From: Sorangium cellulosum So0157-2
GTDB taxonomy: Bacteria > Myxococcota_A > Polyangia > Polyangiales > Polyangiaceae
Length of the DNA: 64,000 bases
Direction: 5' to 3'
Assembly (NCBI RefSeq): GCF_000418325.1
Contig: NC_021658.1
Span: 14,240,501-14,304,500, forward strand
Part shown: in pieces, positions 39,838-51,513 of the stretch
Position numbering within the stretch: the first letter of the stretch is position 1
How the letters are laid out: every line of letters begins with the position of its first letter
Made by a program: the position numbers and the translations under genes
Notes under the pieces: generated by a model
Told to the model about the DNA's origin: nothing
Databases searched by the model: none
The model's input: only the letters and a program-made list of their open reading frames with translations

Positions 39838-42159
39838 ATGAACCAACGTCTCTTTTGGATGTGGAGCCTCCTCCTCGCGGCGCTCGCGGTCGCGTGTGCG
39901 GGCGACGTGTCCACCCCCTGCGGCGACGGCTACTGCCTGGCGGCCTACATGTGCGTGACCCCGAGCGACGGCCCGCGGTGCGTCCCGCCCGATACGCCGC
40001 TGAACGTCTGCGGCAATGGGATCAAGGAGGGCGGTGAGGAGTGCGACGACGGCGGTGTCGCGACGGGCGACGGGTGCGGCGCGAGCTGCCGGTGGGAGGT
40101 CTGCGGCAACGCGATCCTCGATCCCGGCGAGGACTGCGACGACGGCGGTGTCGTGACGGGCGACGGGTGCGGCGCGAGCTGCCGGCGGGAGGTCTGCGGC
40201 AACGCGGTCCTCGATCCCGGCGAGGAGTGTGACTGCGGCGTCGATGCCGCTGCGCCCCGGGAGCCGGTATGCGGCAATCGCCAGAACGCGTCCGCGGGCG
40301 GGTTGTGCCGCCTGGACTGCCGGCTTCATTGCGGCGACGGCGAGATCGCGAAGGAGGAGATGTGTGATCCCGCCGCTCTCGCGGCCGTCTCCTGCGTGGA
40401 TCTCCAGTATGACTTCGGCCGCCCCGCCTGTTCTCGCGCGTGCGACTCGCTGGACGTCGAGGACTGCGGCAACTTCGGGTGGCGCTCGATGCATCCGCTC
40501 GCCGCGGCGCCCCTCCGCGACGCGTGGGGCAGCGGGCCCGACGACGTCTTCGTCGTCGGGAATTCCGGCACCATGCTCCATTACGATGGCAAATCCTGGA
40601 CACGGATGGACTTGCCGACCAAGAACCACCTGACGGCCGTGTGGGGCAGCGGGCCCGACGACGTCTTCGCCGTCGGGGATTCCGGCGCCGTGCTGCACTA
40701 TGACGGCAGCTCCTGGACATCGATGGATTTTCCGGTCGACGCGATGCTCTCCGGCGTGTGGGGCAGCGGTCCGAACGACGTCTTCGCCGTCGGGTTCGAG
40801 GGCGTCTTGGCGCACTATGACGGCAGCTCCTGGACGCGGATGGACTCGCCGTACAATGGGAGTCCCAACGGCGTGTGGGGCAGCGGTCCGAGCGACGTCT
40901 TCGCCGTCGGGGGCGGCGGCGCCGTGCTGCACTATGACGGTAGCTCCTGGACGCGGATGGCCACGCCGTTCATCGACAAGGTGGTCCTCAACGGCGTGTG
41001 GGGCAGCGGTCCGAGCGACGTCTTCGCCGTCGGGAGGTTCGGCGTCGTGTTGCACTATGACGGCAGCTCCTGGACGCGGATGGCCTCCGCGATCGGTACG
41101 GATCTTTTCAGCGTTTGGGGCAGCGGCCCGAACGACGTCTTCGCCGTCGGATCCAACGGCTCCTTGGCGCATTATGACGGCAACTCCTGGACGCGGATGT
41201 CGTCGCCGGTCGGTGGGTCCGTCATCGGCGTGTGGGGCAGCGGCCCGAGCGACGTCTTCGCCGTCGGGTATTCGGGCCTCGAGGGCATAGTGCTGCATTT
41301 CGACGGCGTGAGCGCGACCGTGTCGCTTCACCAGGCCGCGCTCTTGGACTCTTTTACCAGCGTGTGGGGCAGCGGTCCGAGCGACGTCTTCGCCGTCGGG
41401 GGCACGAGCATCGTGCATTATGACGGCAGCTCCTGGACATCCATGAATGACCCGCTGGGCGGGCGTCTCTTCGACGTGTGGGGCAGCGGCCCGAACGACG
41501 TCTTCGTCGTCGGAGACACGGGCGTCGTTCACGGAGATACGGGCATCGCGCATTACGACGGCAGCTCCTGGACATTGGCGGCATCGTGGAGAGATGTGCC
41601 CCTCTTCGGCGTGTGGGGGAGCGGCCCGAGCGACGTCTTCGCCGTCGGGGCCCTGGGGACCGTGCTGCACTTCGACGGCAGCTCCTGGACACGGATGCCT
41701 ACGCCGACCGATGTGAGTCTTTCCGGCGTGTGGGGGAGCGGCCCGAGCGACGTCTTCGCCGTCGGGGACGTGGGCACCGTGCTGCACTTCGACGGCAGCT
41801 CCTGGACGCAGATGGCTTCGCCGGTTCATGCGTATCTTCGGGAGGTATGGGGGAGCGGTCCGAGCGACGTCTTCGCCGTCGGGGACGTGGGCACCGTGCT
41901 GCACTTCGACGGCAGCTCCTGGACGCGGATGACTTTGCCAGCCGACGCGCATCTTCAGGACGTCTGGGGGAGCGGCCCGAGCGACGTCTTCGCCGTCGGG
42001 TCTCTGGGGACCGTGTTGCACTTCGACGGGGTATCCTGGCTGCCCATGCGTTGGGACCCCGTGGGCACGGTGGCTGTATGGGGCACCTCCAGCCATGTGT
42101 TTTTCGTCAGCTCGGATGGCCGCATCAATCAGCTCGGCCGAACGGCGCTCGACCCTTGA
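39838..42159 (+). CDS. Lipoprotein with myxobacterial disulfide repeats and 14 propeller-like blades
   Basis: This 773-residue protein has a lipoprotein signal (LLLAALAVACAGD, Cys near 21). About three disulfide repeats of the DUF4215/Myxo_disulf_rpt type follow (VCGNGIKEGGEECDDGG ... GDGCGASC). Then come thirteen full and one degenerate repeat of about 39 residues with the core VWGSGPSDVFAVG plus LHYDGSSWTRM. Fourteen such four-strand units would make two seven-bladed beta-propellers. It is most likely an outer-membrane-tethered, surface-exposed binding protein; no enzymatic residues are apparent. Start ATG 39838 follows AGGAGGGG. The DNA of the repeats is nearly identical (gtctggggcagcggtccgag-like), indicating recent amplification. 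Confidence 0.85.
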   Translation: MNQRLFWMWSLLLAALAVACAGDVSTPCGDGYCLAAYMCVTPSDGPRCVPPDTPLNVCGNGIKEGGEECDDGGVATGDGCGASCRWEVCGNAILDPGEDCDDGGVVTGDGCGASCRREVCGNAVLDPGEECDCGVDAAAPREPVCGNRQNASAGGLCRLDCRLHCGDGEIAKEEMCDPAALAAVSCVDLQYDFGRPACSRACDSLDVEDCGNFGWRSMHPLAAAPLRDAWGSGPDDVFVVGNSGTMLHYDGKSWTRMDLPTKNHLTAVWGSGPDDVFAVGDSGAVLHYDGSSWTSMDFPVDAMLSGVWGSGPNDVFAVGFEGVLAHYDGSSWTRMDSPYNGSPNGVWGSGPSDVFAVGGGGAVLHYDGSSWTRMATPFIDKVVLNGVWGSGPSDVFAVGRFGVVLHYDGSSWTRMASAIGTDLFSVWGSGPNDVFAVGSNGSLAHYDGNSWTRMSSPVGGSVIGVWGSGPSDVFAVGYSGLEGIVLHFDGVSATVSLHQAALLDSFTSVWGSGPSDVFAVGGTSIVHYDGSSWTSMNDPLGGRLFDVWGSGPNDVFVVGDTGVVHGDTGIAHYDGSSWTLAASWRDVPLFGVWGSGPSDVFAVGALGTVLHFDGSSWTRMPTPTDVSLSGVWGSGPSDVFAVGDVGTVLHFDGSSWTQMASPVHAYLREVWGSGPSDVFAVGDVGTVLHFDGSSWTRMTLPADAHLQDVWGSGPSDVFAVGSLGTVLHFDGVSWLPMRWDPVGTVAVWGTSSHVFFVSSDGRINQLGRTALDP

Positions 42160-42185
42160 GCCGAGGGCGGCGGCGCTGCCTCGGC
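42160..42185 (+). terminator. Possible terminator hairpin behind the propeller lipoprotein
   Basis: Immediately after the stop, gccgagg (42160-42166) pairs perfectly with cctcggc (42179-42185) around a 12-base GC-rich loop. There is no T run, so the call rests only on stem and position. Confidence 0.45.
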
Positions 42186-42322
42186 CGGCTTCGTTCAGCG
42201 ATGGACGCCCTGGAGCATCCCCCAACGCTCCCGGCATCGCCGCGGCCGATCCATCGCTTCCGCGATGGCCACGCTCCCGGCCCGCAGCCCTGCACCTGTG
42301 AGGCGCGCGCAGCGACATTGTC

Positions 42323-45382
<3,060 letters not shown>

Positions 45383-45415
45383 AGAGCGCCCCGGGGGATC
45401 ATCGCGCCATCCCCC

Positions 45416-46420
45416 GTGCAGAGGACGCCGACGAGCGCGCGCGCCGCGATCTGTTCATGGCTCTCGATCGCGATCGTCGCGTCCCGGGCCGCGCCCGCGT
45501 GGGCTCAGGCCGAGGCGGCGTTGCCCCCCTGGCACGAGGGCGTCCCGGAGGCGCGCAAGCAGGCGGCGCTGGAGCTCTTCATGCAGGGGCGGGACCTGCA
45601 CCGGAGGATGGTGCTCGGCGACGCCAAGAAGAAGTACGAGGAGGCGCTCGCCCTGTGGGAGCACCCGGATCTCCGGTTCTATCTGGGCAGGGTGCTCAAG
45701 ATGATGGGGATGCCGCTGCTCGCCTACGAGAACCTGCGCCTGTCGCTCCGGTGGGGGCCGGCGTCGCTCGATCCGGAGGACCATGAAGAGGCGCGCGCGC
45801 TGATGAAGGAGCTCGTCGAGCGGGAGCTGGCCGTCGTCGAGGTGCGCTGCGACGAGCCCGGCGCCGCGGTGCTGCTCGACGGGAGGCCGTGGTTCGTCGG
45901 TCCGGGCTCGGCGCGCCGGTTCGTGACGCCCGGAGAGCATGTCATCAGCGCGCGGAAGGAGGGGTATTTCCCCCTCGTCGAGCCCGTCGTCGTGCTCGCC
46001 GGGGCGCAGGCCTCGGGCGCGCTCACGCTGAGCGTCGACGGCATCGTCACGGTGCGCCGGTGGGCCGCGTGGAAGCCGTGGGCCGTGGTCGGGGCCGGCG
46101 CGGGCCTCGGGCTGGCGGGCGCGGTGTTGCGCTGGAAAGCCGACGAGCACCTGGAGGCGGCGGAGCAGCGATTCGAAGAGACCTGCACGTCGAACTGCGC
46201 CCCGACCACGACCGACACGACCAGCCGGGGGCTCACGGAGAGCCGCGTCGCCACGGGCCTGTTCATCGCCGGCGGCGCGACCCTGGCGGCAGGCGCGGTC
46301 CTTGTGTTCCTCAACCTGCCGCGGACGTATCGCAGCGAGGATCGAGGCGGCGTGGAGCTCCGGATCGTGCCCGCGGCCACGGGCGCGATCGCCGGGCTGT
46401 CGGCGCGGCTCTCCTTTTGA
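45416..46420 (+). CDS. Secreted PEGA/TPR-like membrane protein
   Basis: This 334-residue protein starts with GTG 45416. It has a signal peptide ending AWAQA (about 31), a TPR-like helical region (EARKQAALELFMQGRDLHRRM ... YEEALALWEHPDLRFYLGRV) and a PEGA-like beta domain at about 145-205 (VEVRCDEPGAAVLLDGRPW; VTPGEHVISARKEGYFP). A hydrophobic helix (WAVVGAGAGLGLAGAV) and a second hydrophobic segment near 280-300 follow. This layout recurs in myxobacteria next to membrane kinases, where the protein is thought to act in the envelope. Spacing of 33 bp suggests an operon with the kinase-STAND gene. Confidence 0.82.
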   Translation: MQRTPTSARAAICSWLSIAIVASRAAPAWAQAEAALPPWHEGVPEARKQAALELFMQGRDLHRRMVLGDAKKKYEEALALWEHPDLRFYLGRVLKMMGMPLLAYENLRLSLRWGPASLDPEDHEEARALMKELVERELAVVEVRCDEPGAAVLLDGRPWFVGPGSARRFVTPGEHVISARKEGYFPLVEPVVVLAGAQASGALTLSVDGIVTVRRWAAWKPWAVVGAGAGLGLAGAVLRWKADEHLEAAEQRFEETCTSNCAPTTTDTTSRGLTESRVATGLFIAGGATLAAGAVLVFLNLPRTYRSEDRGGVELRIVPAATGAIAGLSARLSF

Positions 46421-46460
46421 GCCGCCGAGATGCCTATTCGAGCCGCCGAGATGCCTATTC
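46419..46460. repeat. Perfect tandem 21-bp duplication between convergent genes
   Basis: The unit gagccgccgagatgcctattc occurs at 46419-46439 and 46440-46460 without mismatch. It spans the stop of the PEGA-like gene on the plus strand and the stop of the minus-strand gene. Confidence 0.9.
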
Positions 46461-47636
46461 GCTCGGATCGAGCGTGATCCCGACGGTCCACGCGCCGCCC
46501 TTCCCCTCGTCGCGCAGGGTCGCCCGCCCCGCGGCGACGTCGAGATCGAGCGCCGGATCCCCGCCGTTCTGGGTCGTGTTCCCGTCGTGGACGCGGACGA
46601 CCCGACCCTCCTCCACCGCGCACCCGGACATGCCGGTCGTGCCGGCGCCGTAGAGCATGCGGCCGCCGCACTCGATGCGCGTGCGGCACTTGTCGGACCG
46701 TGGAATCCACGAGGAGCGCAGCGCGCATTTCGCGCCCGCCTTCACCGGGCTCGGGCCCGTGGCCTCGGCGACGCGCGCCGACCGGCGCAGCGCCTTCCCG
46801 GTGGCGTCGAGGAGCGGCTCCCCGCCCACGGGCGCGCTCTGGGGAGACAGCGTGAGCTCGACGCGGTAGGCGGGCGCCGAGTCGCGCCAGACCGCGCCGG
46901 TCCGGCCGAGGCTGTCGAGCGACACCTCGGCCCGCTCCCCCGCGCGCGTTCCCTTGTCGTCGTAGGAGAGCGCATAAACATAGGTGTCAGGCGCCGCGCC
47001 CCGGTCCTCCTCAACGCCGCTGCGGAACATCGACATGCCATTGAGCGGATCGCTCGATCGATAGATCGCCCTCCCGCCGCAGACGACGTCGAGCGCGGGC
47101 ACGCGGAGGTCGTCGCCCGAGCTCGTGAGCCTCGCCTCGACGGTGCACGGCGCGCCGGCGGAGAGGGGGAGCCCCGTGGAGCGCGCGACGGTCGCCTTCC
47201 ACGTCGCGGTCCGGGTCCCGAGCGGCTTCTCCGGGGCCGGCGCGGCCGGCTCCCGCGGCGGCGGCGCGGGCGGCGGAGACACGGGGGCCGGCTCGGGCGG
47301 CGGGGCCGCGATCGGCCGCGGCGGGCCGTTGATCGCGTAAGACTCCGGCCGCATCATCGCGTAGCCCGCGACCATGGCGCAGAACCCGACGCCCGCGATC
47401 GTCGCCAGGATCGGCACGATCAGCGAGCGCCTCGGCCGGCCCCGCAAATCGTCGAGCTCGCGGCCGAGCTGGTCGAGCACGCGGCGGGCCTCGTCCATCT
47501 GGCGCTCGAGCTGCTCGACGCGCGCGGCCCGGCCTTCGTCCCGCTGATCCTCGAGCTCCTTTTTGGCCGACGCGAGCTGCTCCTCGAGGCTGTCCACGCG
47601 CCCGCGCAGCGCGTCCCGTTCGTCGCGGTACCGCAT
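46455..47636 (-). CDS. Membrane-anchored coiled-coil protein with two tandem beta domains
   Basis: This 393-residue protein has an N-terminal cytosolic coiled coil (about 1-68, RDERDALRGRVDSLEEQLAS), one transmembrane helix (about 70-95, IVPILATIAGVGFCAMVAGYA) and a Pro-rich linker. Two similar extracytoplasmic beta domains follow. Each contains a paired-Cys pattern and a CGGRxxY motif (CGGRAIYRSSDP at about 190 and CGGRMLYGAGTT at about 325), indicating internal duplication. The family is not recognised. It is divergent from the LacI-STAS gene at 47894, sharing a 257-bp upstream region. Confidence 0.7.
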   Translation of the reverse strand: MRYRDERDALRGRVDSLEEQLASAKKELEDQRDEGRAARVEQLERQMDEARRVLDQLGRELDDLRGRPRRSLIVPILATIAGVGFCAMVAGYAMMRPESYAINGPPRPIAAPPPEPAPVSPPPAPPPREPAAPAPEKPLGTRTATWKATVARSTGLPLSAGAPCTVEARLTSSGDDLRVPALDVVCGGRAIYRSSDPLNGMSMFRSGVEEDRGAAPDTYVYALSYDDKGTRAGERAEVSLDSLGRTGAVWRDSAPAYRVELTLSPQSAPVGGEPLLDATGKALRRSARVAEATGPSPVKAGAKCALRSSWIPRSDKCRTRIECGGRMLYGAGTTGMSGCAVEEGRVVRVHDGNTTQNGGDPALDLDVAAGRATLRDEGKGGAWTVGITLDPSE

Positions 47637-47816
47637 CGCACAACGATAGCACCCGCGGTTCGCCGGGCGCGCGGCTCGCCCGACGCGCGGGCGCCGGAGC
47701 GCCTCGCGCCGCGGGGCGACGGCGGCCCGGCAATCGTGGGGCGGCCGTGTCCGCGGCCTGACGGTTCGCTCCGGATTCCGCGGCAGAATGCCAGACTTCT
47801 CGCCCGGGCCCCCGGT

Positions 47817-47832
47817 CCAGCGTGTACGCTGG
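47817..47832. promoter_or_regulatory. Inverted repeat in divergent promoter region
   Basis: ccagcg and cgctgg flank tgta, giving a 6-bp perfect inverted repeat 62 bp before the LacI-STAS start. It is a candidate regulator binding site. Short palindromes are frequent in such GC-rich DNA, so support is limited. Confidence 0.3.
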
Positions 47833-47893
47833 AAGGGTCCGCAGCCGTTCGTGGGGAGGGCGACCAGGGTATGACAGCAGGAGGCCGTCAGAA

Positions 47894-50131
47894 ATGGGTC
47901 AGGGTCGCCAGCGCAGTGGAGTGCCGTTGCCGGAGCAGTGGGGCGATCTGCCCGGCACCGCGTCGCGGCAGGCCAGAGTAACCGCCGGCGCGGCGGCGGG
48001 CCGGGCCGACGTCCCGCGCGGGGCGGCCAGCCCTCGCACCATCGGCGTCGTCGCCCCCTTCCTCTCCGGCGCGTTCTGGGGCCCTGTCCTGATCGGCATT
48101 CACGAGGCGGCGCAGCGGCGCGGCCATCGCACGCTGGTGCTGCGCGGCACGCCGTCCGAGGTCCAGGCGCCCTCGCTCGGGGGGGAGCAGGTGGACGGGT
48201 GGATCGTCATCATCGAGTTCGACGGCCTCGCGGAGCTCGCGCGCGCGGGGGTCCCGTTCATCACGCTCGGCGCCCGTCCCGCCGACATCGTCTGCCCGGC
48301 CGTGCTCCCGGACAACCACGGCGGCGTCCGGAGCGCGGTGCTCCACCTGATCGAGCACGGGCACCGGCGCATCGCGTTCGTCGGCAACTTCGCCGCGTAC
48401 GACGTGCGCGAGCGCCGCGACGCCTACAAGGACGCGCTCGTCGAGGCGGGGATCCCCGTCGACCCCGATCTGATCATCCCGTGCGATAACAACATGTACA
48501 GCGGCGGCCGGGCCGTCGCGCCCGAGCTCCTCGCGCGGCTGCCCGGGTGCACGGCGGCGGTCTTCGGCACCGACAAGAACGCGCTCGGGATGATGTCCGC
48601 GCTGAAGGCGGCGGGCGTCCGCCTCCCCGAGGATTTCGCGATCATCGGCTTCGACGACGTCGCGGAGGCGCAGAGCGCCGATCCGCCGCTGAGCACGGTG
48701 CGCCAGCGGTTCGAGATGATGGGGAGCGCCGCGTGCGAGCTCATCTTGACGATGATCGCCGGCGAGACCTTCCCGGCCGAGGGCGTGCGCACGGCGAACG
48801 CGCTGATCCAGCGGAGCTCGTGCGGATGCAATGTGATCCAGAACTTCCTCGACGCGAGGGACGAGGCGCCCGAGGAGGACGCCGCCGACGCCGTCGCCCG
48901 GCGGATGGTCGAGCTCTTGATCCTGCCCCGGCCGCTCCCGCCCGACACTCCGCCGACCGACGTATGGCCGGCGGTCACGCGGGTGGTCGACATGTATTTC
49001 TCGGTGCTCCGCGGCGCCGCGCCGGCGCCGGCCGCCGAGCTCGAGCGCGCTTATCGGCAGGCGGTCGACATCACGCCCGATCTGGGCGCGCTGCTGGCGA
49101 CGGCGCGGCTCCTCGGCCAGCTCCCCGAGCGGCGCCGCGCGCCCCTCGACGCCGCGGCCAGGCGCCGGGTGGACGATTTCCTGGAGCTCGCGCGCCTCGC
49201 GATCGCGCGGGCCCGGCTCGCGGCCGAGACGCAGAATGTCCACCAGCTCGGGGTGCTCGCGAGGACCAATTACGAGGTGAGCTTCGCCCTGCTCGGCGGC
49301 ACCCAGCAGGAATACCGGTCGCTCTCGTGGCTCGAGACGACCACGGTGGTCTGGGGCTGCCTTGCCTTGTGGGACGATCCGGCGGCGCGCGCGGAGCTCG
49401 TCATCGCCGGCGCGTACAGCCGCGACGGCGGCCCGGTCCCCCCGGACGGCAGCCGCTGCCGGCTGGAGGCGTTCCCGCCGGAGACGATGCTGCCGCCCTC
49501 GGCCACGGACGGCACGTATTCGGTGTTTCTCTTGCCGATCCGCTCTGCCCAGCGCGATTGGGGGATATTGGCGCTCGTCGGCCCGACCATCGTCGCGATG
49601 ACCGGCGACGAGGGCACGGTCGCGATCTGGGGGACGCTGCTCGGCGCGGCCCTGGAGCGCGACGCGCTGGTGGCGTCGCTGTCGGCGCAGCACGCCGATC
49701 TGCAGAAGGCGTACGCGATCGAGCGCGCGCTCTCGGAGACGGTGCGCGAGCTCGGCTGGGCGCTCATCCCGCTGCTGCCCGGCGTGCTGCTCGTGCCGCT
49801 GATCGGGATGATCGACGGCGGCCGCGCCCAGCAGGTGCTCGAGAAGGTGGCCGAGGGGGTGAGCCGGCACGAGGCGCTGCGCGTGCTGCTCGATCTCACG
49901 GGCGTGCCGTTCGTGGACGCCCAGGTCGCGCATTCCCTCGGCATGACCAGCCGCGCCGCCGCCATGCTCGGGGCGCGGGTCTATCTGGTCGGCGTGCGGC
50001 CCGACATCGCGAGGAGCCTCGCCGACGTCGACCTCGGCGCGCTGGCCACGTTCTCGTCGCTGTCGGCGGCGCTCCGCGAGCTCGCGCCGGCGGGGGGGCG
50101 CTCGCTCAAGGGCCGGCGGGGCGCGCGCTAG
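47894..50131 (+). CDS. LacI-type ligand-binding sensor fused to a C-terminal STAS domain
   Basis: This 745-residue protein starts at ATG 47894, nine bases after AGGAGG. After a disordered N terminus, residues about 50-320 form a LacI/periplasmic-binding fold (TIGVVAPFLSGAFWGPVLIGI; HGHRRIAFVG; GTDKNALGMMSALKAAGVRLP; IIGFDDV). There is no DNA-binding helix-turn-helix and no signal peptide, so it is cytosolic. A conserved CGC follows, then helices and a GAF-like part (about 470-600). The end is an RsbR/RsbS-type STAS domain (about 620-735: LLVPLIGMIDGGRAQQVL; LLDLTGVPFVDAQVA; GVRPDIARSL), with Thr and Ser at the usual phosphoacceptor positions. It is probably a stressosome-like sensor linking sugar or metabolite binding to an anti-anti-sigma output. 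A close paralogue starts at 61982. Confidence 0.88.
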   Translation: MGQGRQRSGVPLPEQWGDLPGTASRQARVTAGAAAGRADVPRGAASPRTIGVVAPFLSGAFWGPVLIGIHEAAQRRGHRTLVLRGTPSEVQAPSLGGEQVDGWIVIIEFDGLAELARAGVPFITLGARPADIVCPAVLPDNHGGVRSAVLHLIEHGHRRIAFVGNFAAYDVRERRDAYKDALVEAGIPVDPDLIIPCDNNMYSGGRAVAPELLARLPGCTAAVFGTDKNALGMMSALKAAGVRLPEDFAIIGFDDVAEAQSADPPLSTVRQRFEMMGSAACELILTMIAGETFPAEGVRTANALIQRSSCGCNVIQNFLDARDEAPEEDAADAVARRMVELLILPRPLPPDTPPTDVWPAVTRVVDMYFSVLRGAAPAPAAELERAYRQAVDITPDLGALLATARLLGQLPERRRAPLDAAARRRVDDFLELARLAIARARLAAETQNVHQLGVLARTNYEVSFALLGGTQQEYRSLSWLETTTVVWGCLALWDDPAARAELVIAGAYSRDGGPVPPDGSRCRLEAFPPETMLPPSATDGTYSVFLLPIRSAQRDWGILALVGPTIVAMTGDEGTVAIWGTLLGAALERDALVASLSAQHADLQKAYAIERALSETVRELGWALIPLLPGVLLVPLIGMIDGGRAQQVLEKVAEGVSRHEALRVLLDLTGVPFVDAQVAHSLGMTSRAAAMLGARVYLVGVRPDIARSLADVDLGALATFSSLSAALRELAPAGGRSLKGRRGAR

Positions 50132-50137
50132 CGCGCG
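50122..50137. terminator. Perfect 16-bp palindrome over the stop codon
   Basis: cgcgcgctagcgcgcg is fully self-complementary and overlaps the TAG stop of the LacI-STAS gene. It could fold into a hairpin that ends transcription, although with no loop or T tract this remains weak. Confidence 0.3.
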
Positions 50138-50301
50138 ATCTCGAGTCGCCATCTTCGATGGGCAGCTCCGCAAAGGGCACGAGCCTTCTCGCGCGGGTCG
50201 CGCCATCCTCAACGAAACGCTGAAACTGTTTCCGCGTGCCGTCGCTTGTCCGGCAGGGCGCGCTCCTCAAGCATGGAGGACCACCACGACGAGGAGACGA
50301 C

Positions 50302-51513
50302 ATGCATCGGTTTGCCCATCTCAAGCTCAAGCGCGCGGGCCTGACCCTGGCCGCGGGCGCGGCCCTGGTCGCGGGCGCGGCGGCGTGCGGCGCCGGCGCC
50401 ATCCCGGCGCGGCCGCCGCAGCCCGCGCTCGAGGTCTACGCTCGGCTCGACGCGACCGGCGTCGGCGGCATCACCCAGATGCCGGACGGCCGGGTGATCA
50501 TCGGCTTTCACCCGTTCTACGAGCCCGAGGTGCAGGTGGCGCTGCTCAACGCAGACCGGGAGTCCACCACACCGTACCCGAGCGCGGCGTGGCAAAGCTG
50601 CAAGAACGCCGACGGCAGCTGGAAATCCGACTTCAACGCCTGCCTGGACTGGGTGCTCGGCCTGCATACGGACCAGAACGGCGTCCTCTGGCTGCTGGAC
50701 TCGGCCAAATCCACGGACAAGGCGGCGGGGCGCCCCGCTGGGCTCGTGCCCAAGCTCGTCGGGTGGAACACCCACCAGAACAAGCTCGAGCGCGTCATAC
50801 CCATCTCACCGGAAGCCACCCTCACCGAGTCGCAGCACAACGACTTCGTGGTGGACCTGAAGCACGACGTGATCGTGATCGCCGATGAGGCCATCGGCGA
50901 AGGCTCGGGCGGCGCCGGCGACAAGGCGGCGCTCGTGGTGGTGGACCTCTCCACCGGCGGCAGCCGGCGCCTCTTGCAGGGCCATCCCAGCGTGATGCCC
51001 CTGAAAGAGCCCATCCGCTGGGACGTGGGTCGACCCACGAGCGGCGCCGTCGACCTGTACGTGGGCGTGGACGGCATCGCCCTCGACACGAAGAGCGAGT
51101 GGCTCTACTTCGCCCCGCTCAACGCTTACAAGATGTACCGGATCCGGATGAGCGACCTCCTGGACACGTCGCTCACCGCCGCGCAGCTCGGGGCGAAGGT
51201 GGAGACCTACGCGGACAAGCCCTTCAACGGCGGCCTGGCCATCGATCGGGACGACAACCTGTACCTCACCGAGGTCGGCGAGCGCGCCGTGGGTGTCATC
51301 CCGTCCAGCACCCGCAAATACGAGCGCCTGGTCAGCGACCCGGACCTGGTCTGGCCGGACGGCGTCACCTACAACAGCGACGGCAGCATGTACACCGGCG
51401 CGGCGCAGCTGTCCCTCACGAGCGCGCTCCAGGCCGACGGAGTCGCCAGGAACGAGCGGCCCTACCTGGTCTATCGCTTCAAGCCCCTGGCGCCGGGCAC
51501 ACCGGGCTTCTGA
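50302..51513 (+). CDS. Major royal jelly protein (yellow) family lipoprotein
   Basis: This 403-residue protein starts at ATG 50302 behind GAGGAGACGAC. It has a lipoprotein signal (LVAGAAACGAG, Cys about 33). The mature part is a six-bladed propeller of the MRJP/yellow family, with GITQMPDGRVIIGFHPF, NGVLWLLDSAKS, HNDFVVDLKHDVIVIADE, WLYFAPLNAYKMYRI and LYLTEVGERAVGVI. Bacterial members are periplasmic or surface proteins of uncertain role, related to SMP-30-like propellers. Its 3' end overlaps the convergent LysR gene by 43 bp. Confidence 0.88.
   Translation: MHRFAHLKLKRAGLTLAAGAALVAGAAACGAGAIPARPPQPALEVYARLDATGVGGITQMPDGRVIIGFHPFYEPEVQVALLNADRESTTPYPSAAWQSCKNADGSWKSDFNACLDWVLGLHTDQNGVLWLLDSAKSTDKAAGRPAGLVPKLVGWNTHQNKLERVIPISPEATLTESQHNDFVVDLKHDVIVIADEAIGEGSGGAGDKAALVVVDLSTGGSRRLLQGHPSVMPLKEPIRWDVGRPTSGAVDLYVGVDGIALDTKSEWLYFAPLNAYKMYRIRMSDLLDTSLTAAQLGAKVETYADKPFNGGLAIDRDDNLYLTEVGERAVGVIPSSTRKYERLVSDPDLVWPDGVTYNSDGSMYTGAAQLSLTSALQADGVARNERPYLVYRFKPLAPGTPGF

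Noticed and set aside
47894..48100. LacI-type DNA-binding repressor
   Set aside because: The N terminus lacks a helix-turn-helix and is Pro/Gly/Ala-rich; only the ligand-binding fold is present, followed by a STAS domain.
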